From an uncultured Acidobacteriia bacterium (GTDB taxonomy: Bacteria > Acidobacteriota > Terriglobia > Bryobacterales > Bryobacteraceae), in contig CAIXXM010000096.1 of NCBI GenBank assembly GCA_903923395.1, positions 1-64,000 on the forward strand: a stretch of DNA of 64,000 nucleotides, read 5' to 3'. Each line of letters opens with the position of its first letter. Position 1 is the first letter of the stretch. Below the pieces are notes generated by a model. That model saw nothing but the letters and a program-made list of their open reading frames with translations, had not been told where the DNA came from and did not search any database. Below are positions 36,895 to 45,288 of the stretch, one piece after another. The position numbers and the translations under genes are program-made.

Positions 36895-38772
36895 ATGAAG
36901 ATTCTCGCAGCGTTTCTGGCCGCGGCCACCCTGTACGCGCAGGTGCCGCAACTTCCGGCGGAGGCGCTCGCCCGCCAGAAGTACATCAAGGAACACTACA
37001 CAAAGTTCGAGTACATGATCCCGATGCGGGATGGCGTGAGACTCTTCACGCAGGTCTTCACGCCCAAAGACAAGAGTCAGAGTTACCCGCTCCTGCTCAA
37101 CCGCACGCCGTATCAGGTGCCGCCATACGGCATTGAAAATTACCCGGCGCAACTGGGCCCCGGCACCACGGACCTTTTCCTCAAAGAAGGCTTCATCTTT
37201 GTGCGCCAGGACGTGCGCGGCAAAGGCCACTCCGAGGGCACTTACGTCCACGTGCGACCGGTGAATCCGAACAAAGCGGCGAAGGAGATTGATGAGAGTT
37301 CCGACACTTATGACACGCTGGATTGGCTGGTCAAGAGCGTTCCGAATAACAATGGCAAGGCCGGTATTTACGGGATCTCTTACCCCGGGTTCTACTCCAC
37401 GCTGGCCGCGATTGACGCGCATCCTTCCCTGAAAGCAGCTTCCCCGCAAGCCCCGGTGACGGACTGGTTCAATGGCGATGACTTCCGGCACAACGGCGTT
37501 TTCTTCCTGCCCCATGCGTTCGGCTTCTTCGGCGGCTTCGGCCAGGCCAAGAATCCGGAGTATCTGGTGGGTGGTCCGCAGTACAGCATGGGAACGCCCG
37601 ATGGCTACGACTTCTTCCACCGCATGGGTCCTCTGGCGAATGTGGATGAGAAGTATTTTCATGGCCAGATCGAATACTGGCGCGAGATTGTGGATCACGA
37701 TGTCAACGATGCGTACTGGCAGGCCCGCAATCCGGCACAGTATCTGAAAGGTGTGAAGCCGGCAATGCTGACGGTGGGCGGCTGGTTTGATGCCGAAGAT
37801 GTGCTGGGTCCGCTGTTGGTGTTCCGCGCGATTGAAAAGCAGAGTCCGCAGACGGAGAACCGGATTGTGGAAGGGCCTTGGTCACACGGTGGCTGGTCGC
37901 GCGGCACAGGGGACCGGTTAGGCAATGCGCGCTTCAAGAATGAGACCTCAAAGTATTTTCAGGAGAACATCGAGTATCCGTTCTTCCTCTGGTATTTGAA
38001 GGGCAAAGGCGAAGGCAACAAGCTGCCGAAGGCTTATGTTTTCGAAACCGGGCGGGATGAATGGCAGAAGCTCGACAGCTGGCCACCCAAAGAAGCCAAG
38101 CCGGTGACGTTCTACTTTCAGGAAAAAGGTGCACTCACCACAGCGAAGCCCGGTGCCGCCGCGGCCTTCGATGAATACATCAGTGACCCCAATAAGCCGG
38201 TGCCCTTCACGCCGGAAATTACGGGGCGCATGACTTATAACTACATGGTGGAAGACCAGCGCTTCGCCTCCACGCGGACGGATGTTCTGACTTATGAAAC
38301 AGCACCGCTCACAGAGGATTTCCGGATTGCGGGTCCGCTGAAGGCATCGCTCTTTGTCTCCACCACAGGGACCGATTCCGATTTCGTAGTGAAGCTGATT
38401 GACGTCTACCCCGGAGATTATCCGGATTCTCCTGATCAGCCTGCCAACCTGCGCATGGGCGGCTATCAGCAATTGCTGCGCGGTGAACCGTTCCGCGGCA
38501 AGTTCCGCAAGAGCACGGAGAAGCCGGAACCCTTCACGCCCGGGAAGCTGGACAAGGTGGAGTTCGATATGCCGGATGTATTCCATACCTTCCGCGCCGG
38601 GCACAGAATCATGGTGCAGGTGCAGAGCACATGGTTTCCGCTCTGTGATTTGAACCCGCAGAAGTTCATGAAGATTTCCGAAGCGAAAGCGTCAGATTTC
38701 CAGAAGGCGACGCAGCATGTTTTCCGGCAATCGGGCGCGGCGTCCGGGCTGACAGTGATGAACATCCCGTAA
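36895..38772 (+). CDS. exported CocE/NonD-type hydrolase (X-Pro peptidase or ester hydrolase)
   Basis: The protein has 625 residues with a signal peptide (about 1-15). The hydrolase domain has MRDGVRLFTQVFTP, RQDVRGKGHSEG, the elbow GISYPGFY (Ser about 162), acid in GGWFDAEDVLGP and His in GPWSHGGWSRG. A C-terminal jelly roll (APLTEDFRIAGPLKASLFVSTTGTDSDFVVKLIDVYP) completes the CocE/alpha-amino-acid-ester-hydrolase architecture. Such enzymes cleave X-Pro dipeptides, amino-acid esters or beta-lactam-like esters. TATCAT ends 7 bases before the ATG. It is probably part of a peptide-degrading set with the M1 and S9 enzymes. Confidence 0.92.
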   Translation: MKILAAFLAAATLYAQVPQLPAEALARQKYIKEHYTKFEYMIPMRDGVRLFTQVFTPKDKSQSYPLLLNRTPYQVPPYGIENYPAQLGPGTTDLFLKEGFIFVRQDVRGKGHSEGTYVHVRPVNPNKAAKEIDESSDTYDTLDWLVKSVPNNNGKAGIYGISYPGFYSTLAAIDAHPSLKAASPQAPVTDWFNGDDFRHNGVFFLPHAFGFFGGFGQAKNPEYLVGGPQYSMGTPDGYDFFHRMGPLANVDEKYFHGQIEYWREIVDHDVNDAYWQARNPAQYLKGVKPAMLTVGGWFDAEDVLGPLLVFRAIEKQSPQTENRIVEGPWSHGGWSRGTGDRLGNARFKNETSKYFQENIEYPFFLWYLKGKGEGNKLPKAYVFETGRDEWQKLDSWPPKEAKPVTFYFQEKGALTTAKPGAAAAFDEYISDPNKPVPFTPEITGRMTYNYMVEDQRFASTRTDVLTYETAPLTEDFRIAGPLKASLFVSTTGTDSDFVVKLIDVYPGDYPDSPDQPANLRMGGYQQLLRGEPFRGKFRKSTEKPEPFTPGKLDKVEFDMPDVFHTFRAGHRIMVQVQSTWFPLCDLNPQKFMKISEAKASDFQKATQHVFRQSGAASGLTVMNIP

Positions 38773-38812
38773 ACGATAAAGACGAAAGTCTTACAACTAT
38801 TCGATTTTTCTA

Positions 38813-38840
38813 TTGCCTACATTCAAGACTCTGATATATA
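38813..38840 (+). promoter_or_regulatory. sigma-70-like promoter of TonB-dependent receptor gene
   Basis: TTGCCT (38813-38818) and TATATA (38835-38840) are 16 bases apart, 65 bases before the ATG at 38906. A short hairpin AAGAC-GAAA-GTCTT (38779-38792) lies just upstream and may end the previous transcript. AGAGGG before the start is a normal ribosome-binding site. Confidence 0.5.
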
Positions 38841-38905
38841 CTCCGGGGCAAGAGGCTGGCTCCAGCAATATATTCCGTTCAATTTTGCCCGCCTGAGAGG
38901 GTTGA

Positions 38906-41900
38906 ATGAAGAGTCTGAAGGCTTTGACTTTTGCGGCATGCCTTGCCGCATTTTCGGTTGTCCCTGTCTGCGCGCAGAGCGTCACGGGTCAACTTTCAGG
39001 AAGCGTTGTCGATGCGTCAGCCTCGGCAATTCCAGGTGTTGGTGTGCACCTGACAAACGATGTGAGCAAGGCTGACCTGGCGTTCACGACAACGGCTTCC
39101 GGTTCGTTCGTCTTCACGGGTCTGGTGCCTGGCACGTACACGTTGAAGATGTCGGTGACCGGCTTTAAAACATACGAACTGAAGGGGATTTCCGTCGCCG
39201 CGCAGGAACGTGTTGACCTGCATGAAATCGCGCTGCAGGTGGGCGATGTCACCAGCACGATTGAAATTGCGGCCAACGCAGTGCACGTTGCCACGGACAG
39301 TTCCGACCGCTCGGTGGATATCAGCCTGAAGCAAATCGAAGATACGCCGACGCGCGGACGCAATCCGGTGAGCCTCATCATGACGCTGCCCGGCGTGCAG
39401 GCTTTGGCGCAATCTTATGACTACCGCGGCTGGAATGGCGGCGGTATTCCCGGCGTAAATGGCGGTCAGCAGGGCCAGATCATCTTCAATATGGATGGTG
39501 CCGCGAGCCAGGATTCCGGCAATTTGAACACCGGTTACTTCAACCCTTCCGTGGATGCGATTGGGGAAGTGAAGTTGCTGACGTCGAATTATACAGCCGA
39601 ATATGGCGGGCGTACGGCAGGGCAATTAACGGTCACCACCAAGGCGGGCACGCCGCAATTTCACGGCAGCGCCTATGATTATTACCGCCACGAAAGTTTG
39701 AATGCGAACGAATGGTTCAACAATAAAACGAACGTGGTTCGCCCGCGCTACCGCTATCAAAACTTCGGCGGCACCATTGGCGGACCGCTCTACATCCCCG
39801 GCACACGCTTCAACAAGAACCGCAACAAGCTGTTTTTCTTCTTCTCTTACGACAAACTCTTCAACACAACCACCAGCACGGCCACCTATACGATGCCTTC
39901 CTTGCTGGAGCGGCAGGGTGATTTCTCAAAGACAGTGACTACCACGGGCGCTCTGGTTCCGGTCTATGACCCCACCACGCAGACGGTGTTCCCCGGCAAC
40001 ATCATTCCCGCAAATCGCATCAGCCCGATTGGTCAGGCGATGTTGAACCTCTTCCCCAACCCGGACCCTGCCGGTCTGGGCCTCGACCCCACGGGAACAC
40101 GCCAGTACAACTTCCGCTTCCCGCAGCAGCAATCCCGTCCGCTCGATGACAAGATTCTGCGCGTGGATTACAATCCGGCGCCGAAGATGGTCACCTATGT
40201 CCGCCTGCTGCAGGATTACCAGGCGCAGAACGGGTACAACGTCACCGTTGGGCCTCCGGGCGGCACCTGGGGACAGTTCCCCGCCAGCTACCACGTGCAA
40301 TCGGTTGGGATTCAGGGCACGCTGGTTTACACCGTGAGCCCCACCATCATCAATGAAATCAGCTATGGCATCAACCATGGCCTGCAGGGCGTGGACCCGC
40401 TGAGTGATACCAGCCTGGATGCCGCGCAGGGTGGTGTGAAGAGCTACTCGCAGAGCCTGTTGCCGCTCAAAGATGCAAACGGCAATTCGCTCACGCTGCC
40501 GCGCATTAATCAGGGCAGCAACTACCTCAACCTGTTGCCAGCCGTGAATTTCGGCTTCCCCTCGGGCTTCTCGGCGCAGTCTTCCGGACAGGGCATCACG
40601 AATGCGCCCACGTTCAGCCTGGACAGCCGCTGGCCGTTCTCCGGCTCAGACCAGTTGCAGACGATTCAAGACAAGGTCACCTGGGTCAAGAATGCGCATA
40701 CCATCAAGGCGGGCATCTACATCGAGAAGATGGCGCGCAATGTGAGCGTCTACTCGGTGTACAACACGGCCGGCACGTACTACTTCGGCTCTGACCGCTC
40801 CAACCCTCTGGACGCGGGCTATCCCTACGCCAATGCGCTGGTGGGCAGCATCTTTGCTTATGGCGATGACAACACCAAGCTGATCAACCATGCGCGCTAC
40901 ACGCAGGTGGAATGGTATCTGCAGGACACGTGGAAGATCACCCGCCGGTTGACGCTCGACTACGGTGCCCGCTTTGAACGCGTGGGCGATTTGAACAGTT
41001 CCGGTGCCACACTGGGACTCTTCAACGCTTCGTCGTACAGCGCCAGCAAGACAGGACAGTTGCTGTTCCCGGCCTGCTCGGTGCCCTCCACCACGACGAC
41101 CTGCCCGGCCGTGGACAAGATCGCGATCAATCCGAAGACGGGAGCGGTCTTCCCGTACGTCCGGCAGGGTACGTTTGACACCTCGTCTTACGCTGCCGGC
41201 TCCCTGCCCTACTCCGGCATTCAGTACTACAAATCGCACTTCTTCAACGTGGCGCCGATCCAGGTTTCCCCGCGCGTCGGCTTCGCTCTCGATGTCTTCG
41301 GCGATGGCAAGACGGCACTGCGCGGCGGCTTCGGCATCATCACCGGGCGCAACTGGACGGTGGATTACATCGGTGCGCTGAGTGCGGGACAGGGTCCGCT
41401 GATGACGCCGCCCAACTTCCTGGCACCCACGATTCTGTACACCAACTTCCAACAGTTGGCGGGCTCTTCCACTGTGTTTACTCCGCAGAATCTGATCGGC
41501 GGATCGCAGGATGACACCCCGCAGAAGACTTACAACTACAGCCTGGGCATTCAGCGGGAACTGCCGTGGGGCATGATCATCGACGTTTCCTATGTGGGCA
41601 ACGCGCTGAAGAATGGTTATGGCGAAATGTATGACAGCAATGCGGTGGCGCCCCTGACCACGTGGAAGCCTTCCGGTTGCGCGAACCCCATACAGGGTGG
41701 CTGCCCGCAGTCACAGTTCATTGACCCGACCACGAATCCGGCCAACCCCGGCTTCTACTCCACGAATCTGATCCGTTCGCTGGTGGGCTACTCCGGCATC
41801 GGCAACGTGATCGACTACACGCACTCCTACACCAACAACTACAACTCTCTGCAGATGCAGTTGAACCGCCGCCGCGGGAAGATCCAGTGGAGTTCGAACT

Positions 41901-42607
41901 ACACGTTCTCGCGCACCATCGTCTACAACAACGACAGCAACACCACGCTCTGGCAGTTTGTGAATGCGGAATTGACGAAGAATGTGGTGAACCGCAGGCA
42001 TGCCATCAACTTCAATTTCGGTTATGATCTGCCGTCGGTGGGCAACAGTCTGCTGCGAAACAATGCCGTGGCCAAGGCGGTGCTCGATGGCTGGCATTTG
42101 AATGGCAACGGCAGCATTTTCGCCGGTACTCCCTACACGGTGGGCTGCTCCGCGACGGGTCAGCCGTCCCAATACTGGACGGGGACGCCGACGGCTTACC
42201 TGCCCTTCCGCTGCCAGATGGGCAACAACATGTTCCTGCCCAGCGGTCAGTTGCCCTCGGCCACGGAAGATCCGCGGTTGCAGGTTCCCCTGAACGCGGC
42301 CAACTTCACGCTGCCGCCCGCGAATTCTTTGGGCATCGGCAACACGCCGCCGACCCTGTTCTACGGACCCTGGCTGTGGACGGTGGATCTGTCGCTGGCC
42401 AAGCAGACCAAGATTCGCGAGAACATCTCACTGGAATTGCGCATTGAATCCTTCAACACGTTCAATCACTTCAATCCCAGCAACCCCAACACGTCGCTGA
42501 CGCTGAACTTCGCCACGGGGGCCAATACCAACGCGGCTTTCGGCACTATTCAGAGTGCGCAGGTCCAGGCCCGGCACTTGGCGCTTTCGGCCAGAATCCG
42601 GTTTTAA
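38906..42607 (+). CDS. TonB-dependent receptor, Oar-like, 1233 aa
   Basis: This is the largest receptor in the window. Signal peptide about 1-24; carboxypeptidase-regulatory-like domain (VTGQLSGSVVDASASAIPGVGV); plug region with TPTRGRNPVSLIMTLPGVQ, NMDGAASQDSGN and EVKLLTSNYTAEYGGRTAG; post-plug TTKAGTPQFHGSAYDYYRHE; barrel with VEWYLQDTWKITRRLTLDYG and a final SARIRF. The barrel has several Cys (PACSVPSTTTTCP, GCANPIQGGCPQ, VGCSATG, FRCQMG) in probable loops, more than its paralogues. It has its own promoter-like sequence and no enzyme gene close downstream. The ligand is unknown. Confidence 0.93.
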   Translation: MKSLKALTFAACLAAFSVVPVCAQSVTGQLSGSVVDASASAIPGVGVHLTNDVSKADLAFTTTASGSFVFTGLVPGTYTLKMSVTGFKTYELKGISVAAQERVDLHEIALQVGDVTSTIEIAANAVHVATDSSDRSVDISLKQIEDTPTRGRNPVSLIMTLPGVQALAQSYDYRGWNGGGIPGVNGGQQGQIIFNMDGAASQDSGNLNTGYFNPSVDAIGEVKLLTSNYTAEYGGRTAGQLTVTTKAGTPQFHGSAYDYYRHESLNANEWFNNKTNVVRPRYRYQNFGGTIGGPLYIPGTRFNKNRNKLFFFFSYDKLFNTTTSTATYTMPSLLERQGDFSKTVTTTGALVPVYDPTTQTVFPGNIIPANRISPIGQAMLNLFPNPDPAGLGLDPTGTRQYNFRFPQQQSRPLDDKILRVDYNPAPKMVTYVRLLQDYQAQNGYNVTVGPPGGTWGQFPASYHVQSVGIQGTLVYTVSPTIINEISYGINHGLQGVDPLSDTSLDAAQGGVKSYSQSLLPLKDANGNSLTLPRINQGSNYLNLLPAVNFGFPSGFSAQSSGQGITNAPTFSLDSRWPFSGSDQLQTIQDKVTWVKNAHTIKAGIYIEKMARNVSVYSVYNTAGTYYFGSDRSNPLDAGYPYANALVGSIFAYGDDNTKLINHARYTQVEWYLQDTWKITRRLTLDYGARFERVGDLNSSGATLGLFNASSYSASKTGQLLFPACSVPSTTTTCPAVDKIAINPKTGAVFPYVRQGTFDTSSYAAGSLPYSGIQYYKSHFFNVAPIQVSPRVGFALDVFGDGKTALRGGFGIITGRNWTVDYIGALSAGQGPLMTPPNFLAPTILYTNFQQLAGSSTVFTPQNLIGGSQDDTPQKTYNYSLGIQRELPWGMIIDVSYVGNALKNGYGEMYDSNAVAPLTTWKPSGCANPIQGGCPQSQFIDPTTNPANPGFYSTNLIRSLVGYSGIGNVIDYTHSYTNNYNSLQMQLNRRRGKIQWSSNYTFSRTIVYNNDSNTTLWQFVNAELTKNVVNRRHAINFNFGYDLPSVGNSLLRNNAVAKAVLDGWHLNGNGSIFAGTPYTVGCSATGQPSQYWTGTPTAYLPFRCQMGNNMFLPSGQLPSATEDPRLQVPLNAANFTLPPANSLGIGNTPPTLFYGPWLWTVDLSLAKQTKIRENISLELRIESFNTFNHFNPSNPNTSLTLNFATGANTNAAFGTIQSAQVQARHLALSARIRF

Positions 42608-42817
42608 ACGCGCTGTATTCCGTTGTGGGGCAGGCTCATGCAGGGTCTGCCCCGCGAAATCAAAGAAAACCCTTCTCCACGTTGTTTGTACGGTAACATT
42701 GCTTCGCGGAATTCGGTCTGTTAGTATCATGGAGGCAAGAGAAAGTTTCCCTCCTCTCGATACACCAGCAAAAACAAGCGCCAAAATCCCACACAACGGA
42801 GTAAATGTAACTACTGA

Positions 42818-43228
42818 ATGAGCTTTACTGTCTTCTTGGGCAACCTTCCCATTTGGGTCACAGCGGACGACATCAAGCAATGGCTTGCCGCTGAAGACCT
42901 TGTCGCGGATTCTGTCAAAGTGATTCGGAACCACGAAACGCAGGAGTCTAAGGGCTTCGCCTTCGTGGAAGCACCCACGGCCGACGAAATGCAGGCGATT
43001 ATCCGCCGTTTCGACCGGGCCCCGCTTGAGGACAAGATCCTCCGTGCCAACCCCGCTCAACCGTCCAAAGGTAAGGGTGCGCCTGTCGCAGCCGGTCCTG
43101 CAGGTGCGGTGGCAGCGAACGGTGCAGCACGTCCCGATGCACGCAACCGGAACGACCGTCGCGGCGGTAAGCGCCGTGACAACGAGCCGAAGAGCGCATT
43201 TGCGACAGAACTTGCCAAGGTTCTGTAA
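42818..43228 (+). CDS. RRM-type RNA-binding protein
   Basis: The 136-residue cytoplasmic protein has one RNA-recognition motif at 1-80, with RNP2 FTVFLGNLP and RNP1 KGFAFVEA, followed by an Ala/Gly linker and a basic tail (ARNRNDRRGGKRRDN). Bacterial RRM proteins bind single-stranded RNA and are often cold-regulated. The initiation region is odd: GGAG at 42797-42800 is correctly placed for ATG-TAA at 42804-42809, not for the RRM ATG at 42818, and a 30-codon open frame (ATG 42729) stops within the RRM start (ATGA at 42818-42821). Coupled translation is possible. Confidence 0.88.
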   Translation: MSFTVFLGNLPIWVTADDIKQWLAAEDLVADSVKVIRNHETQESKGFAFVEAPTADEMQAIIRRFDRAPLEDKILRANPAQPSKGKGAPVAAGPAGAVAANGAARPDARNRNDRRGGKRRDNEPKSAFATELAKVL

Positions 43229-43262
43229 CAAACTTCTTCGCGGTTCAATACCTAATAGTGCT

Positions 43263-43301
43263 CCGCACACCTGTGATTGGCACGCCACAGGTGGCTTGCG
43301 G
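43263..43301. other. stem-loop between RRM and Omp85-like genes
   Basis: CCGCA plus CACCTGTG (43263-43275) pairs with CACAGGTG (43286-43293) and, after a 3-base bulge, TGCGG (43297-43301). This gives a 13-bp bulged hairpin with a 10-base loop. There is no T-run, so it is not a standard terminator; it may be an RNA leader element or processing site about 60 bases before the next gene. Confidence 0.45.
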
Positions 43302-43360
43302 AAAAGCCCGTCGAATCAACAAGTTCAAGGCGGGCATAAAACGTGCCACCCAGTGCCGCA

Positions 43361-44650
43361 ATGCGTATTCCTTTCGTCCGGCTCGCTTTATTCTCGGCAA
43401 TTCTGTTGTTGAGCATCTCCGCGAGCCTTCAGGCCGGACAGGATTTCCTCCGGGCCGCAGCCGAAACCAACGTCAATCAGCGCTATCTCATTGAAAGCGT
43501 GAGTGTGGCTGGCGTGCAGGTCGACGAATGGGAAGGCGGCAAACTTCCTCAAGATCTCCGTTCCCAAATCAAATCCCTCATCGGCGCCCGCTGTGACATG
43601 AACCTGCTTGGTTCGCTGGGTGACAGGCTGCGGAAAGAACTCCATCTGCGCGACGTTCGCGAACACCTCTCGAAGGGCAGCGCTCCAGACAAAGTGCGTG
43701 TGAATTTTGAGGTGGTCCGGAAAGAGGTGGCGTTTGACCTCTCGGTCCCCAAGTTCCTCTACAACTCCAAACAGGGCTGGACGGGAGAGGTGGATGCCTC
43801 CACGCGCGTGCACAACAACATCTTCTCTGCCGGAATTCTAAGCAACGGCGATGATCTCATCGAACGCTACGCAGGCATCTCCGGCCGCTATGAGAACACA
43901 CACATCGGCACCAGCTGGGTTAGATTCGGCGTGGGAGTTGAGGCATACCACGAACAGTGGAACCAGGCGACGAAAGAAGCCGTGGCCGCGAACGGCATGC
44001 AACTCTACCGCAGCCGCATCAATGTGGCACCGGAATTTACGTTTGTTGTCGCCAAACCTGTGACGATTTCCATCGGGGCCAGCTTTGAACGGATGGAGAC
44101 GGGCAACGCGGGAATTCCTTTCCGGCAAGCCAATGCGGCAACGGGGGAAATCCACTTTGGGCGCAAATTCGAAGGAGACGCGGCGCAACAGGAACTCGAC
44201 GCACGCTACTCGCTCCGGCTCGCAGCGCGCGGACTTGGCTCGGACTATGGCTATGCCCGGCACAAGCTGACGGTACGCTACTCAGTGAAGTCAGGCCGGC
44301 AACTGGCGTCTTCAGAACTCACTGCCGGGGCCATTGAGGGCGATGCGCCGCTTTTCGAGCGCTTTGTCCTGGGCAGCAGTTCCACCCTTCGCGGCTGGAA
44401 CCGTTACCAAATTGATGCCGTGGGTGGCAGCCGCATGGCGCACAATACGCTGACCTATGGCTACCGCTTCGGCGAAGGAACTGCGGAGACTTTCTATGAC
44501 TGCGGTTCGCTCTGGCAAAATGGCGACCCCGTCAAGCTGCACCAATCCGTGGGTGTGGGCTACCGGCAGGGTATTTTTGTTCTGACGATGGCCTACCCTC
44601 TGCGCGAAGGCAAGGCGATGCCGGTTTTCATGGTGGGGATGAACTATTGA
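43361..44650 (+). CDS. Omp85-like outer membrane protein with a single POTRA domain
   Basis: From ATG 43361 the product has 429 residues (a start at 43343 would add six non-signal residues). Signal about 1-25; one POTRA-like domain about 40-130 (IESVSVAGVQVDEWEGGKLPQDLR, KVRVNFEVVRK); then a barrel of about 290 residues. Near the C-terminus ERFVLGSSSTLRGW is the conserved L6 (V/I)RG-type loop of BamA/TamA proteins, here LRGW, and the end GMNY is aromatic. It is far shorter than BamA, so it is an accessory Omp85 member. TTGA overlap couples it to the DUF4390 gene. Confidence 0.75.
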   Translation: MRIPFVRLALFSAILLLSISASLQAGQDFLRAAAETNVNQRYLIESVSVAGVQVDEWEGGKLPQDLRSQIKSLIGARCDMNLLGSLGDRLRKELHLRDVREHLSKGSAPDKVRVNFEVVRKEVAFDLSVPKFLYNSKQGWTGEVDASTRVHNNIFSAGILSNGDDLIERYAGISGRYENTHIGTSWVRFGVGVEAYHEQWNQATKEAVAANGMQLYRSRINVAPEFTFVVAKPVTISIGASFERMETGNAGIPFRQANAATGEIHFGRKFEGDAAQQELDARYSLRLAARGLGSDYGYARHKLTVRYSVKSGRQLASSELTAGAIEGDAPLFERFVLGSSSTLRGWNRYQIDAVGGSRMAHNTLTYGYRFGEGTAETFYDCGSLWQNGDPVKLHQSVGVGYRQGIFVLTMAYPLREGKAMPVFMVGMNY

Positions 44651-45288
44651 AGAAGAATCTCCAGCTGATTTCCCGCCGCAGGTGGTTCGCCGCGATGGCA
44701 GCGGCCGCGCTAGCCCGTCCGGCATTCGCGGTGAGCCCCGCGGTCAACATCCTGGGTGTGCGTCTGGATGGCGATTTCCTCCGGATTGCACCGTTGCGCC
44801 TCAACTTCCTCTCCGGCAAACCCCTGGAGCGGTTGAAGGAAGGTGCGTCGATTGCGTTCCTGGGACAGGTTTCCGTCACCACGACGGATGCCGCGAATGC
44901 GAATATCGTCAGCCGTTCTGTGGCCCGCTTCGCCCTCAGTTACGACATCTGGGAGGAGAAGTTTTCCGTCACGCGCATCGGAGCGGATTCCCGCCGCACG
45001 GTGTCGCATCTTTCCGCCGCCGCGACCGAAGCCTGGTGCATTGAGAATCTCGGCATCGACAAGAACCAAATCCCCGCCAATCAGCCCTTCTTCGTGCAGT
45101 TGGATCTGCGCGCCGAAGATCCTCGTGACCAGAACGGCGTCATCGGTGACCCCGGCATCAACATCACCCGGTTGATTGAAGTCTTCAGCCGCCAGCCGCG
45201 CAGCGCGCAGCCAAGATGGCTGGCATCCGGCGGACCCTTCACACTGGCGGATCTCAAGAAAACCGAACCGAAGGCAGGCCGGGGATGA
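44647..45288 (+). CDS. exported DUF4390 family protein
   Basis: The 213-residue protein begins at TTG 44647, overlapping the previous TGA, with an RRRWFAAMAAAALARPAFA signal that could be Tat-like. The mature domain has the DUF4390 pattern: a run of beta strands, KPLERLKEGASIAFLGQVSV, ARFALSYDIWEEKFSVTRI, and a C-terminal LIEVFSR segment. DUF4390 genes are known next to NtrY-type kinase genes in Proteobacteria, and the same pairing occurs here. It probably acts in the periplasm as a partner or input for the kinase. Its stop overlaps the kinase ATG (ATGA). Confidence 0.8.
   Translation: MKKNLQLISRRRWFAAMAAAALARPAFAVSPAVNILGVRLDGDFLRIAPLRLNFLSGKPLERLKEGASIAFLGQVSVTTTDAANANIVSRSVARFALSYDIWEEKFSVTRIGADSRRTVSHLSAAATEAWCIENLGIDKNQIPANQPFFVQLDLRAEDPRDQNGVIGDPGINITRLIEVFSRQPRSAQPRWLASGGPFTLADLKKTEPKAGRG

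Noticed and set aside
35788-37698. The minus-strand frame of the M1 peptidase stays open for 1.9 kb upstream, giving a 1232-residue product.
   Set aside because: The extension lies antisense to two clear hydrolase genes, has no recognisable domain, and the M1 signal peptide begins at 35787. It is a shadow frame of GC-rich coding DNA.
36895-38772. Possible cocaine-esterase or cephalosporin-acid synthetase activity of the CocE-type protein.
   Set aside because: The family fold is clear but the substrate cannot be read from the motifs visible, so I did not assign a specific reaction.
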